Assembly (NCBI RefSeq): GCF_013155125.1
Contig: NZ_CP053564.1
Location: 2,859,501-2,923,500, forward strand
Direction of reading: 5' to 3'
DNA: 64,000 nucleotides
DNA from: Pseudonocardia broussonetiae
GTDB lineage: Bacteria > Actinomycetota > Actinomycetes > Mycobacteriales > Pseudonocardiaceae
Under the pieces are notes generated by a model that worked only from the letters and a program-made list of their open reading frames with translations, did no database searches and was not told where the DNA came from. Shown one piece after another: positions 48,768 through 58,036 of this stretch (position 1 is the stretch's first letter; the number at the start of each line of letters is the position of its first letter). Both the position numbers and the translations under genes were made by a program.

Positions 48768-51509
48768 GTGGAACCGAGGTTCGCCGGACGCGCGGCCGAG
48801 CTGGAGGAGCTCGTCGCGCGGCTGGACGACGCCCTCGACGGCCGCGCCGGCGTCGTCTGCCTGGCCGGCGAGCCGGGCATCGGGAAATCGCGCCTCGCGG
48901 CGGAGTTCGCGCGGCTGGCGAGCGCCCGTGCGGTGCCGGTGCTGGCGGGCGGCTGCAGCGACGCCCCCGGGGTGCCGGTGTACTGGCCGTGGCGGCGCGC
49001 CCTGCGGAGCTGGCCGGGGGAGCTGCCCGCCGAGCTCGCGGCGCTCGCGTCCGGCACCGGCCCGGTCGCCCGGCCCGAGGGGCGGTTCGCCCTCGCCGAC
49101 GCCGTGACGCGCTTCCTGGCGGCCGCGGCGGCGGGCACCGGCCTCGTGGTCGTGCTCGACGACCTCCAGTGGGCGGACGCGCCGTCGCTGGAGCTGCTCG
49201 GCCACCTCGCCCGGGACGCCGCCGACGCGCGCCTGCTCGTCGTCGGGGCGTACCGGCCCGCGGAGCTGACCTCGCGGCTGCCCGGCACGCGGCTGGAGCT
49301 GCGCGGGCTGACCCCGGACGAGGTGGGCACCGCGCTGCCCGGTGTGCCGCCCGAACGGGCCGCCGCCGTCGTCGCGCGGGCCGAGGGCAACCCGTTCCTG
49401 GTCGGGGAGCTGGTGCGGGCGTGGCGGGCGGGGATGCCCGACGACGCCGTGCCCTCGGCCGTCCGCGACGTCGTGCGCGCCCGCCTGGACCACCTCCCGT
49501 CCGGCTGCCGGGCGCGGCTGTCCGAGGCCGCGGTGCTCGGCCGCGAGATCGACGCCGACCTCCTCGGGGCCGTCGCGGGGGTACCGGCGGGCCGCGCGCT
49601 CGACGACCTGGCCCCGGCCGTCGCCGACGGCCTGCTGGAGCGTCCCGTGGGCCGCACCGGGCTGCGCTTCGCCCACGACCTGGTCCGCGAGGCCGTGCTC
49701 GTCGACGTCGACGCCGGACGGGTGCACGCGCGGGCCGCCGCCGCGCTCGCCGACCGGGCCGGCGACCCCGACGTCCTGCCCGTCCTCGCCGCCCACGCGC
49801 TCGCCGCGGGGCCGCACGGCGACCGGGCCGACGCGGTGGGCTGGGCGGTGCGGGCGGCCGAGCTCGCGACGGACCGGCGCGCCCACGAGGACGCCGCCCG
49901 GCTCTACGACGGCGCGGTCGAGGCGGCGCGGGGCGTGCTCGGGCCGGACGAGCGGCGGACGCTGCTGCTCGCCGCGGCGCGCGCCCGGGCCGGCGGGCAC
50001 GACGTCCCGGGCGCGATGGCGCTCTGCCGCGCCGCGGCCGACCTGGCCCGCCACGCCGGCGACGCCGCGGCGCTGGGCGAGGTCGCGCTCGTGCTGCCCG
50101 GGGTGACCGAGATCGACTGGCTCGACCTCACCCGCGGCTGGTGCACCGAGGCGCTCGCCGCGCTGGACCCCGCCGACTCCGTGCTGCGCAGCCGGCTGCT
50201 CGCCCAGCTCGCGCACACCGCGGTGCTGGCCGTCGACACCGAGGTGCTGACGCGCGCCAGCGCGGAGTCCCTCACCATGGCCGAGCGGCTCGACGACCCC
50301 GCGGCGCTCCGCGAGGCGCTGCGGGCCCGCCAGCTCGCGCGGTCGGGTGCCGGGGGAGCGGCGGAGCGGCTCGTGCTGGGCGGGCGGCTGCTCGCCGTGG
50401 CGCAGCGGTCCGCCGACCCCGTGGACGTGCTCTGGGGCCACCTCTGGCGCTTCGACGCCCTGATGCAGCTCGGCCGCGTCACCGAGGCGGAGGCCGAGCT
50501 CGACCGCGTCGACCCGGTGGTCGCGCGCCTGCGCAGCCCGCTGCCCCGGCTGCACCTGCTGCGCGGGCGGTTCGCGCTGCTGTTCGGCCGCGGCCGGTTC
50601 GCCGAGGCGGAGCGGCTCAACGAGGAGGCCGTCGAGCTGGCCGGGCGGGCCGGCGACATCGGCGCGTTCGCGACGGCCAAGTCCATCCGGATCATCGTCG
50701 CCCGCTGCACGGGCGGCTCGGCGGGCGACCTCACCTGGTTCCGGCAGGACCCGCAGACGGCGTCGCCGTTCACGGCGCTGGCCCGGGCCGCGTACGCGCG
50801 GCTGGCGCTCGACCGGGGAGACGCCGACGACGCCCGCGCCTGGTACGCCGGGCTGCCGGAGGCGGGCTCGCCGCGGATCCCGCCGTTCGTCGCACTGCCG
50901 CTGGAGGCGTGGCGCACGGAGCTGGCCGTCGACCTGGGCGACACCGCGACCGCCGCCACCTGCTACCGCCTGCTGCTCCCGCACGCCGAGCTGCACGTCA
51001 CGGGCGGGGCGGGCGCGATCACGACCCACGGGTCGGTGCACGGCCCGCTCGGTGTCGCCGCGCTGGCCACCGGGCGTCCGGACCTGGCGGTGCGCCACCA
51101 GGAGGCCGCCGTCGCCGAGAACGACGCCACGGGGCTGGCGCCGTGGGCGGCGCAGGCGCGGTTCCGGCTGGCGGGGGCGCTGCGGGCGCGCGGGCGGCGC
51201 GGCGACACCGACACCGCGCTCGCCGCCGCGCGCGAGGCCCGGACGGGCGCGGAGCGGCTCGGGATGGTCCCGCTCGCGCAGGCGGCCGCGGACCTGGCCA
51301 CCGGGCTGTGCGACGGCGGGGTGCTCAGCCCGCGCGAGACCGAGATCGCCCGGCTGGTGGGCGCCGGGCTCACCAACCGGCAGATCGCGGCGCAGGCCCA
51401 CATCTCCGAGCGCACGGTGGAGACGCACGTGCAGCACGTGCTGGCCAAGCTCGGTTTCACCGGCCGGAGCCAGATCGCCGCGTGGGTCGCCCGGCAGGGG
51501 CTCGGCTGA
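48768..51509 (+). CDS. LuxR-family large ATP-binding regulator (LAL)
   Basis: A 913-residue transcriptional activator. The N-terminal AAA-type ATPase (MalT/LAL) has Walker [15 protein letters not shown] at 34-47 and Walker [14 protein letters not shown] near 127-139. A long helical, TPR-like region follows with many Ala-rich repeats. The C-terminal LuxR HTH reads [20 protein letters not shown] and [22 protein letters not shown] 48768 follows GGGAGG. LAL proteins often activate nearby genes in response to ATP and an inducer; the divergent amidohydrolase is a candidate target. Confidence 0.93.
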   Translation: MEPRFAGRAAELEELVARLDDALDGRAGVVCLAGEPGIGKSRLAAEFARLASARAVPVLAGGCSDAPGVPVYWPWRRALRSWPGELPAELAALASGTGPVARPEGRFALADAVTRFLAAAAAGTGLVVVLDDLQWADAPSLELLGHLARDAADARLLVVGAYRPAELTSRLPGTRLELRGLTPDEVGTALPGVPPERAAAVVARAEGNPFLVGELVRAWRAGMPDDAVPSAVRDVVRARLDHLPSGCRARLSEAAVLGREIDADLLGAVAGVPAGRALDDLAPAVADGLLERPVGRTGLRFAHDLVREAVLVDVDAGRVHARAAAALADRAGDPDVLPVLAAHALAAGPHGDRADAVGWAVRAAELATDRRAHEDAARLYDGAVEAARGVLGPDERRTLLLAAARARAGGHDVPGAMALCRAAADLARHAGDAAALGEVALVLPGVTEIDWLDLTRGWCTEALAALDPADSVLRSRLLAQLAHTAVLAVDTEVLTRASAESLTMAERLDDPAALREALRARQLARSGAGGAAERLVLGGRLLAVAQRSADPVDVLWGHLWRFDALMQLGRVTEAEAELDRVDPVVARLRSPLPRLHLLRGRFALLFGRGRFAEAERLNEEAVELAGRAGDIGAFATAKSIRIIVARCTGGSAGDLTWFRQDPQTASPFTALARAAYARLALDRGDADDARAWYAGLPEAGSPRIPPFVALPLEAWRTELAVDLGDTATAATCYRLLLPHAELHVTGGAGAITTHGSVHGPLGVAALATGRPDLAVRHQEAAVAENDATGLAPWAAQARFRLAGALRARGRRGDTDTALAAAREARTGAERLGMVPLAQAAADLATGLCDGGVLSPRETEIARLVGAGLTNRQIAAQAHISERTVETHVQHVLAKLGFTGRSQIAAWVARQGLG

Positions 51510-51544
51510 CCCGCTCCTCCCGCCCCCGGCTAGGGTCGCTCGCC

Positions 51545-52204
51545 GTGCGTCTCGTCATCGCCCGTTGCCAGGTCGACTACGTCGGCCGACTCACCGCCCA
51601 CCTGCCGATGGCGCCCCGGCTGCTGCTGGTCAAGGCCGACGGGTCGGTGTCGGTGCACGCCGACGACCGCGCCTACAAGCCGTTGAACTGGATGAGCCCG
51701 CCGTGCTGGCTGGAGGAGCAGCCCGGCGTCTGGACCGTCCGCAACAAGGCCGACGAGTCGCTCGTCATCACCATCGAGGAGGTGCTGCACGACTCGCGCC
51801 ACGAGCTCGGCGTCGACCCCGGCCTGGTCAAGGACGGCGTCGAGGCGCACCTGCAGGAGCTGCTCGCCGCGCACCCCACGGTGCTGGGTGACGACTTCAC
51901 GCTGGTCCGCCGCGAGTACATGACGGCGATCGGCCCCGTCGACCTGCTCTGCCGCGACCCCGCCGGTCGCCACGTCGCCATCGAGGTCAAGCGCCGCGGT
52001 GAGATCGACGGCGTCGAGCAGCTCACCCGCTACCTCGAGCTCATGAACCGCGACCCGCTGCTCGCCCCCGTCACCGGCGTCTACGCGGCGCAGCAGATCA
52101 AGCCGCAGGCCCGGACGCTGGCCGAGGACCGCGGCATCCGCTGCGTCGTCGTCGACTACGACGCGCTGCGCGGCACGGAGTCGAAGGACCTGCGGCTGTT
52201 CTGA
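51545..52204 (+). CDS. nucS: Endonuclease NucS/EndoMS (mismatch repair)
   Basis: Mismatch-specific endonuclease that replaces MutS-MutL in actinobacteria. The 219-residue protein has an N-terminal DNA-binding half ([20 protein letters not shown]) and a C-terminal RecB-like nuclease half with the catalytic set D133, E147 and K149 in [20 protein letters not shown]. It ends in KDLRLF, a beta-clamp-binding type tail. GTG 51545 lies 8 nt after TAGGGT, a leaderless-type promoter. No mutS or mutL is seen in this window. Confidence 0.95.
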   Translation: MRLVIARCQVDYVGRLTAHLPMAPRLLLVKADGSVSVHADDRAYKPLNWMSPPCWLEEQPGVWTVRNKADESLVITIEEVLHDSRHELGVDPGLVKDGVEAHLQELLAAHPTVLGDDFTLVRREYMTAIGPVDLLCRDPAGRHVAIEVKRRGEIDGVEQLTRYLELMNRDPLLAPVTGVYAAQQIKPQARTLAEDRGIRCVVVDYDALRGTESKDLRLF

Positions 52205-52207
52205 GCG

Positions 52208-52870
52208 TCAGTCGCGCCCCTGCCAGGTCGTGACGCAGGCCTTGTTGCCCTGGGGGTCGGCCAGCACGACGAAGGCGGGGGCGGCGGAGTCGTCGACCAG
52301 GACTCCGCCCGCGGCCAGCGCCGCCCCGATGCGCCCGGCCGCGACCTCCGGCGGCACGCGGACGTCGAGGTGCCAGCGCTGCGGAGCCTCCCCGCCGTCG
52401 GCGGACCGCTGGAACCAGATCGTCGGACGCGTCCCGGTCGGGTCGCTGATCTCGTCGTCGCCCGGGCCCGGTTCGTAGCCCAGCACCGCGGCCCAGAACG
52501 GGCGGACGGCCGCGACGTCGGGGGTGTCGAGCGCGAGCTCCAGCGCGGTGAGGCCGTCGGTCGAGGCCGTGGCGCCCAGGTCGGCGGCGATGCCGGAGAT
52601 CGTGCGGGCGAGGCGGACGTCGCGCCGGGTCAGCCCGCCGACGTCGTGCGAGGACAGCCGGACGTCGACCCGGCCCCAGGTCAGGCCCAGGTCCGGGTGG
52701 TGGTCCGCCTCCTCCGCCGCGGCCCCGATCCGGTCGACCAGCTCCAGTGCGGAGGCGAAGTCGGCCGTCCGGAACCGGGCGTGCAGCTCGTCGAACACCG
52801 GCCGCCAGTCGGCGAGTCCCTCGCCGTCGACGTCCCGGCCGGTCAGCAGCTCCCTGTCCGCACCCGTCAT
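52208..52870 (-). CDS. Fusion of pterin-4a-carbinolamine dehydratase (PCD/DCoH) and VOC domains
   Basis: A 220-residue two-domain protein. Residues 1-100 match the PCD/DCoH fold: WRPVFDELHARFRTADFASA, the signature EEADHHPDLGLTWGRVDVRL (two adjacent His and Asp), then SHDVGGLTRRDVRLA. Residues 105-220 form a VOC/glyoxalase-like half (LELALDTPDVAAVRPFWAAV, RWHLDVRVP, VLADPQGNKACVT). The dehydratase recycles oxidised pterin cofactor; the VOC ligand is unknown. ATG 52870 lies 7 nt after TACGGT. Its stop nearly abuts that of nucS. Confidence 0.87.
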   Translation of the reverse strand: MTGADRELLTGRDVDGEGLADWRPVFDELHARFRTADFASALELVDRIGAAAEEADHHPDLGLTWGRVDVRLSSHDVGGLTRRDVRLARTISGIAADLGATASTDGLTALELALDTPDVAAVRPFWAAVLGYEPGPGDDEISDPTGTRPTIWFQRSADGGEAPQRWHLDVRVPPEVAAGRIGAALAAGGVLVDDSAAPAFVVLADPQGNKACVTTWQGRD

Positions 52871-52944
52871 GGCGGCGACCGTACCGGCCCCCGTGGGCCG
52901 CGCACGGCCTGTGCGGGCCGGGGCCCACGGCCTACTCTTCGGTA

Positions 52945-54420
52945 ATGACCACGACGCAGGCGCCCGTCCAGGCCACGTTCGAGTCCCTCGACCCGCGCAC
53001 GGGCGCGGTCGTCGGCACGTACCCGGTGCACACCGCCGCCGACGTCGAGGCCGCCGTGACCCGCGCCGCCGACGCCGCGACCTGGTGGGCCGAGCTCGGC
53101 TTCGACGGCCGCCGCGCGCTGCTGGTGCAGTGGCGCCGCGCGCTCGTGAAGGGCCTCGACGCCCTCGCGCGCATCGTCGTCGAGGAGACCGGGAAGCCGT
53201 TCGACGACGCCCGCCTCGAGCTCGTGCTGGCGATCGACCACCTCGACTGGGCCGCCAAGCACGCGGAGAAGGTGCTCGGCAGGCGGAAGGTCTCCTCGGG
53301 GCTGCTGATGGCCAACCAGGCCGCGACGCTCACCTACGCGCCGCTCGGCGTCGTCGGCGTCATCGGGCCGTGGAACTACCCGGTGTTCACGCCGATGGGC
53401 TCGATCGCCTACGCGCTGGCCGCCGGCAACGCGGTCGTGTTCAAGCCCAGCGAGCTGACGCCCGGCGTCGGGGTGGCGCTGGCCGACTCGCTCGCCGAGA
53501 TCGTCGGCGGCCGCCCGGTGCTCCAGGTCGTCACCGGGTCGGGTGAGACGGGCGCGGCGCTCTGCCGCGCGGCCGGCGTCTCCAAGATCGCGTTCACCGG
53601 CTCGACGGCCACCGGCAAGCGCGTGATGGCCACCTGCGCCGAGACCCTCACGCCGGTGCTGATCGAGTGCGGCGGCAAGGACCCGCTGATCGTCGACGCC
53701 GACGCCGACCTGGAGGCCGCCGCCGACGCCGCCGTCTGGGGCGGGATGTCCAACGCCGGCCAGACCTGCGTCGGCGTGGAGCGCGTGTACGTGCTCGATT
53801 CGGTGGCGCAGGAGTTCACCGACAAGGTGGTCGCCAAGGCGAACGCGCTGACGGCGGGGGCGGAGTTCGGGCCGATGACGATGGCGTCGCAGACCGAGGT
53901 GGTGCGCCGCCACGTCGCCGACGCGCTGGAGAAGGGCGGCACGGCCGTCGTCGGCGGGGCCGACAGCGCCGCCACCGGGTTCGTCAAGCCGGTCGTGATC
54001 CTGGACGTGCCCGAGGACTCCACCGCCGTCACCGAGGAGACGTTCGGGCCGCTGCTCGTCGTCAACCGGGTGCCCGACGTCGACGAGGCCGTGCGCCGCG
54101 CCAACGCCACCGGCTACGGACTGGGCGCCACGGTGTTCTCGAAGGCCCGCGGCGCCGAGATCGCCGCCCGGCTGCGCTGCGGCATGGTCTCGGTCAACTC
54201 CGTCATCTCCTTCGCCGGCATCCCCGCCCTGCCCTTCGGGGGAGTGGGCGACTCCGGGTTCGGGCGCATCCACGGCGAGGACGGGCTGCGCGAGTTCACC
54301 CGCCCGCAGGCCGTGGCGCGCCAGCGGTTCGCCCTGCCGATCGCGGTCACGAGCTTCCGGCGGACGTCCGCGGGGATGGGTGCGCTGCTCGGGCTGGTGC
54401 GGGTGCTGCGGGGGCGCTGA
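52945..54420 (+). CDS. NAD(P)-dependent aldehyde dehydrogenase
   Basis: Oxidises an aldehyde to the acid; 491 residues. The catalytic Cys is C275 in [13 protein letters not shown] and the general base E241 in [10 protein letters not shown]. The coenzyme loop is [12 protein letters not shown] and the entry motif is [21 protein letters not shown] hydrophobic, basic C-terminal extension ([22 protein letters not shown]) suggests membrane association, as in fatty-aldehyde dehydrogenases. ATG 52945 lies 6 nt after TACTCT. Its last 74 bp overlap the 3' end of the convergent hydrolase gene. Confidence 0.94.
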   Translation: MTTTQAPVQATFESLDPRTGAVVGTYPVHTAADVEAAVTRAADAATWWAELGFDGRRALLVQWRRALVKGLDALARIVVEETGKPFDDARLELVLAIDHLDWAAKHAEKVLGRRKVSSGLLMANQAATLTYAPLGVVGVIGPWNYPVFTPMGSIAYALAAGNAVVFKPSELTPGVGVALADSLAEIVGGRPVLQVVTGSGETGAALCRAAGVSKIAFTGSTATGKRVMATCAETLTPVLIECGGKDPLIVDADADLEAAADAAVWGGMSNAGQTCVGVERVYVLDSVAQEFTDKVVAKANALTAGAEFGPMTMASQTEVVRRHVADALEKGGTAVVGGADSAATGFVKPVVILDVPEDSTAVTEETFGPLLVVNRVPDVDEAVRRANATGYGLGATVFSKARGAEIAARLRCGMVSVNSVISFAGIPALPFGGVGDSGFGRIHGEDGLREFTRPQAVARQRFALPIAVTSFRRTSAGMGALLGLVRVLRGR

Positions 54421-55207
54421 CCCCCCACAGTTCGAGGACGAGGTCGCCGAAGGCGTCCGGGGCCTCCAGCGGCGGCAGGTGCCCCGCCCCGGCGACGCCG
54501 GCGGCCGTGGCGCGGGGCATCCGGGCCGCGGCGGCCGCGGCGCGGGGGGGTGACCAGATCGGGTCCGCCGCCCCGGCGACAAGCAGGGTCGGCGCGGCGA
54601 TCCGCGAGACCTCGTCGGTCAGGTCCGGCCGGCGCAGCATCATCTCCGTCATCACCCGGTGCATCCCGGTGCGCGGGGCCGCGGCGAACGCACTGGTCAC
54701 CAGGTCGAGGGCCTCGGGGTCGTCCGCCGCGGTCGCGGGCGACAGCAGGCTCGCCGCCACGGCCGAGCGCAGGGGCCGGGCCGCGCCGAGCACCCGGTAG
54801 GCGGCGACGAGGGTGCCGATCCGGCGCCGCTGCGCGGGCGGCAGCGGCGCGGGCGGAGCCGCGGCGGCGGTCAGCGTGCGGCACAGGTGCGGGTGCCGGG
54901 CGGCGAGGACGAGGCCCACGTGCCCGCCCCAGGCGTTGCCGACCCAGTCCACCGCGCCGAGCCCCAGCGCCGCCAGGACCTGCGACGCGGCGGTCGCGCA
55001 GTCGGCGAGGCCGGTTCCCCGCGGCGGCGGGCCGCTGCGGCCGTGGCCCGGCCCGTCGACGAGCACCAGCGTGCGGTGCTCCGCGAGCCGCCCCGTGACG
55101 CGGGACCACTGCCGGGAGTCGACCAGCATGGAGTGCCACAGCAGTGCGGGCGGGCCGGAGCCGAGCGTCGTGACGTGCAGCCGACCGGCGTCGGTGGTGA
55201 TGTCCAC
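54347..55207 (-). CDS. Alpha/beta-hydrolase-fold protein lacking the nucleophilic Ser
   Basis: A 286-residue alpha/beta hydrolase. The fold markers are clear: LLWHSMLVDSRQWSRV, LVDGPGHGRSG, the elbow region VDWVGNAWGGHVGLVLA and the late His in GAGHLPPLEAPDAF. In the nucleophile elbow G-x-S-x-G the central residue is Ala (G-N-A-W-G, codon GCC), so ordinary serine hydrolysis is not possible unless another residue substitutes. It may be a non-hydrolytic member or a binding protein. The start at 55207 faces a MarR regulator with an operator between. Its 3' end overlaps the aldehyde dehydrogenase gene. Confidence 0.85.
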   Translation of the reverse strand: MDITTDAGRLHVTTLGSGPPALLWHSMLVDSRQWSRVTGRLAEHRTLVLVDGPGHGRSGPPPRGTGLADCATAASQVLAALGLGAVDWVGNAWGGHVGLVLAARHPHLCRTLTAAAAPPAPLPPAQRRRIGTLVAAYRVLGAARPLRSAVAASLLSPATAADDPEALDLVTSAFAAAPRTGMHRVMTEMMLRRPDLTDEVSRIAAPTLLVAGAADPIWSPPRAAAAAARMPRATAAGVAGAGHLPPLEAPDAFGDLVLELWGVSAPAAPAPARAAHPSPRTSAGSS

Positions 55208-55243
55208 GGTCCTTCTTCCCCGATGTGTCGGTGCAGATGCGCA

Positions 55244-55275
55244 GGTTTCCGAAGTTTCGGAAACCGTTGTATAGT
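55244..55275. promoter_or_regulatory. MarR operator within a divergent promoter
   Basis: GGTTTCCGAA (55244-55253) and TTCGGAAACC (55256-55265) form a perfect 10-bp-arm palindrome with a 2-nt centre, a typical MarR site. TATAGT (55270-55275) follows at once and is 7 nt before the MarR GTG, so the operator occupies the space between -35 and -10 of that promoter. It also lies 37 bp before the hydrolase start on the other strand. Confidence 0.75.
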
Positions 55276-55282
55276 GCCGGTC

Positions 55283-55786
55283 GTGGATCCGTCAAGCGCC
55301 GTCCGGCCGCTGCCCGCCGACCGCCCCGCGATCGGCCAGCTGCTCGGGCGGCTGCTCCAGCACTTCCGGCTGGAGGTGTTCGCCGCTTCGCACGACGCCG
55401 GCTTCGACGACATCCGCGAGGCGCACCTGCAGGTCTTCGGCAACCTGCGCGGGGAGAACGTCCGCCTCACCACGCTGGCCGCCCGGGCGCACCTGAGCCG
55501 GGCCGCCACCGCCGAGCTGGTCGACGACCTGCAGCGGCGCGGCTACCTGGAGCGCGTCCCGGACCCCACCGACGGGCGCGCGCGGCTGATCCGGCCCACC
55601 GCGCGGGGGGAGCGGGCGCTGCGGGCCGCGGCGGTGCGGGTCGCGGAGATCGAGACGGCCTGGGGCGACCTCGTCGGGCCGGCGGCGTTCGAGGAGGCCT
55701 GCCGCACGCTCGACCGCCTGCTGTCCGCCGTGGACGCGGGCCGTGTTCCCGGCGACACGGACGGGGCGGGGAGCGCCGCCGGATGA
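55283..55786 (+). CDS. MarR family transcriptional regulator
   Basis: A 167-residue winged-helix repressor. The DNA-binding part is RLTTLAARAHLSRAATAELVDDL followed by the wing RRGYLERVPDPTDGRARLIR and PTARGERALR (pieces each under twenty residues in the chain). Start GTG 55283 sits 7 nt after TATAGT, predicting a leaderless mRNA. A perfect palindrome over its promoter suggests autorepression and control of the divergent alpha/beta-hydrolase gene. The ligand is unknown. Confidence 0.92.
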   Translation: MDPSSAVRPLPADRPAIGQLLGRLLQHFRLEVFAASHDAGFDDIREAHLQVFGNLRGENVRLTTLAARAHLSRAATAELVDDLQRRGYLERVPDPTDGRARLIRPTARGERALRAAAVRVAEIETAWGDLVGPAAFEEACRTLDRLLSAVDAGRVPGDTDGAGSAAG

Positions 55787-55832
55787 CAGGATGCTCGGCG
55801 ACCCGAATCCCCCAACGTCGGAGGCTGTGACT

Positions 55833-57632
55833 TTGAACGGCGGCAGCGTGGCACGCGAGTTCCGGACGGTCGGAGTGGTCGGCCTGGGCACCATGGGTGC
55901 GGGCATCGTCGAGGTGTTCGCCCGCAAGGGCCTGCAGGTGATCGCCGTCGAGACCGACGCCGAGGCCGTCGAGCGCGGGCGCAGCCACCTCGAGACCTCC
56001 ACGTCCCGCGCCGTGGGCCGCGGCAAGCTCACCCAGGAGGACGCCGACGCGCTGCTGGCCCGCATCACGACCAGCACGTCGCTGGCCGACCTGGCCGACG
56101 CCGACCTCGTCATCGAGGCCGTGCCCGAGAGCCTGGACCTCAAGGCGAAGGTGTTCGCCGAGCTCGACACGGTGTGCCGCCCCGAGGTGATCCTCGCGTC
56201 GAACACGTCCTCGCTGTCGGTCACCGAGCTGGCCGTGCGCACCGGGCGTCCCGGCAAGGTCGTCGGCCTGCACTTCTTCAACCCGGCGCCGGTCCAGAAG
56301 CTCGTCGAGATCGTGCGCACCGTCGTCACCGAGCAGGACGTGGCCGACGACGTGGCGGCGTTCGCGGCCACGCTCGACAAGGTCCCGGTCGTGATCGGCG
56401 ACCGCGCCGGCTTCATCGCCAACGCGCTGCTGTTCGGCTACCTCAACCACGCCGCGAAGATGTACGAGCAGCGCTACGCCAGCCGCGAGGACCTCGACGC
56501 CGCCATGCGCTACGGCTGCGGCTACCCGATGGGCCCGCTCGCGCTGCTCGACCTGATCGGGCTCGACACGAGCTACGAGATCCTCGACACGATGTACAAG
56601 CAGTCGCGCAACCAGCAGCACGCGCCGGCGCCGGTGCTCAAGCAGATGATCACCGCCGGGCTGCTCGGCCGGAAGACCGGGCGCGGCTTCTACACCTACG
56701 CCGGCGCGCACAGCTCCGAGGTCGTGCCCGACGCCCTCACGCCGTCGGGCACCGTCCCCGAGGACGTCGCGATCCGCGAGATCGCCCGGGTCGGCGTCGT
56801 CGGCACCGGGACGATGGCCTCGGGCATCGTCCAGGTCCTCGCCACGGCGGGGCTCGACGTGGTCGTGCGCGGGCGCAGCGACTCCAAGGTGTCCGCGTCG
56901 ATCGCGGGGATCAAGAAGTCCCTGGAGAAGGCCGTCGTGCGCGGCAAGGTCACCGAGGAGGACAAGGACGCCACGCTGGCCCGGATCACCGGCACCACGC
57001 GCCTGGAGGACTTCGCCGACGTCGACCTCGTCGTGGAGGCCATCGCCGAGGAGCTCGACGTCAAGCGCGCCGTGTTCTCCGCGCTCGACGACATCTGCAA
57101 GCCCGGCGCGATCCTGGCCACGACCACGTCGTCGCTGCCCGTCGTGGAGTGCGCGGCGGCCACGACGCGGCCCCAGGACGTCATCGGCATGCACTTCTTC
57201 AACCCCGCGCCCGCGATGAAGCTGGTCGAGGTCGTCTCCACGATCACGACCGCGCCCGAGGTGGCGGCGTCGGTGCTGGCGCTGTGCGAGCGGATCGGGA
57301 AGGTGCCGGTGAGCTGCGGCGACCGCGCCGGGTTCATCGTCAACGCGCTGCTGTTCCCGTACCTGAACGACGCGGTGAAGATGCTGGAGGCGCACTACGC
57401 CACCGCCGACGACATCGACTCCGCGATGAAGACCGGCTGCGCCCTGCCGATGGGTCCGTTCGAGCTGCTCGACGTCGTCGGGCTGGACGTCTCGCTGGCC
57501 ATCGAGCGGTCGCTCTACCAGGAGTTCCGCGAGTCCGGCTTCGCCCCCGCCCCGCTGCTGGAGCACCTCGTCACGGCCGGGCGCCTCGGGCGCAAGACCG
57601 GGCACGGGTTCCGGGACTACGCGGCGCGCTGA
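55833..57632 (+). CDS. Tandem-fused 3-hydroxyacyl-CoA dehydrogenase (two complete modules)
   Basis: NAD-dependent dehydrogenase of 3-hydroxyacyl-CoA, here two paralogous copies in one 599-residue chain. Module 1 (about 10-295) has VGVVGLGTMGAGIVEVFARK, HFFNPAPVQKLVEIV and MGPLALLDLIGLDTS. Module 2 (about 315-599) has VGVVGTGTMASGIVQVLATA, HFFNPAPAMKLVEVV and MGPFELLDVVGLDVS. Each keeps its catalytic His in HFFNPAP. It lacks a fused hydratase. The start is probably TTG 55833, 8 nt after GGAGG; GTG 55827 is too close to that site. It could provide the 3-hydroxybutyryl-CoA step for the crotonyl-CoA route encoded downstream. Confidence 0.92.
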   Translation: MNGGSVAREFRTVGVVGLGTMGAGIVEVFARKGLQVIAVETDAEAVERGRSHLETSTSRAVGRGKLTQEDADALLARITTSTSLADLADADLVIEAVPESLDLKAKVFAELDTVCRPEVILASNTSSLSVTELAVRTGRPGKVVGLHFFNPAPVQKLVEIVRTVVTEQDVADDVAAFAATLDKVPVVIGDRAGFIANALLFGYLNHAAKMYEQRYASREDLDAAMRYGCGYPMGPLALLDLIGLDTSYEILDTMYKQSRNQQHAPAPVLKQMITAGLLGRKTGRGFYTYAGAHSSEVVPDALTPSGTVPEDVAIREIARVGVVGTGTMASGIVQVLATAGLDVVVRGRSDSKVSASIAGIKKSLEKAVVRGKVTEEDKDATLARITGTTRLEDFADVDLVVEAIAEELDVKRAVFSALDDICKPGAILATTTSSLPVVECAAATTRPQDVIGMHFFNPAPAMKLVEVVSTITTAPEVAASVLALCERIGKVPVSCGDRAGFIVNALLFPYLNDAVKMLEAHYATADDIDSAMKTGCALPMGPFELLDVVGLDVSLAIERSLYQEFRESGFAPAPLLEHLVTAGRLGRKTGHGFRDYAAR

Positions 57633-57654
57633 TCCGGAGACGGGCCGACACCTG

Positions 57655-57933
57655 ATGGCCAGGGGACGCCGACCGCAGCGGCCGCCGCACGTGCCGCTGC
57701 GGTCGGCGACCTACACCCGCGTCGAGGGCGAGTGGATCGTCCGCAGCGTGCCCGGGTCGACGGCGTCGGACCGCTCCTACCGCTGCCCGGGGTGCGACCA
57801 CGCGATCCCGGGCACGGCGCCGCACGTCGTCGCCTGGCCCGCGGGGGAGTACGGCTCGGTCGAGGACCGGCGGCACTGGCACGCCGGCTGCTGGGCCGCG
57901 CGCGACCGGCGGGGGCCCGGGCGGCGGCGCTGA
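57655..57933 (+). CDS. Small Cys/His zinc-ribbon-like hypothetical protein
   Basis: A 92-residue basic protein. A CPGCDH pair in the middle (YRCPGCDHAIPGTAPHVV) and HWHAGCW near the C-terminus give Cys-x-x-Cys plus His/Cys, a likely zinc site. Both ends are Arg-rich (MARGRRPQRPP; DRRGPGRRR), suggesting nucleic-acid contact. Proteins of this shape are annotated as conserved hypothetical or ATP/GTP-binding in actinobacteria without proof. It starts 22 bp after the dehydrogenase and may be cotranscribed. Function unknown. Confidence 0.7.
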   Translation: MARGRRPQRPPHVPLRSATYTRVEGEWIVRSVPGSTASDRSYRCPGCDHAIPGTAPHVVAWPAGEYGSVEDRRHWHAGCWAARDRRGPGRRR

Positions 57934-57980
57934 CGCTCGCGCTGCCGGTTCGCCCGACGGTGACCTGCTCGGGCGGTGTG

Positions 57981-58004
57981 CCCGTCCTCGTCCCTCGGGA
58001 CGGG
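57981..58004. terminator. Hairpin between convergent genes
   Basis: CCCGTCC (57981-57987) and GGACGGG (57998-58004) form a 7-bp stem with a 10-nt loop, between the small zinc-ribbon gene and the convergent FilP-like gene. Confidence 0.4.
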
Positions 58005-58036
58005 TCAGGGTCGTCGACGGGTCAGCGTTCGACGGG

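Noticed and set aside
47723..52204. A very long plus-strand open frame of 1493 codons
   Set aside because: It runs antisense to the amidohydrolase, out of frame through the LAL regulator, and only its last 219 codons are nucS. The long opening is a by-product of GC-rich codons.
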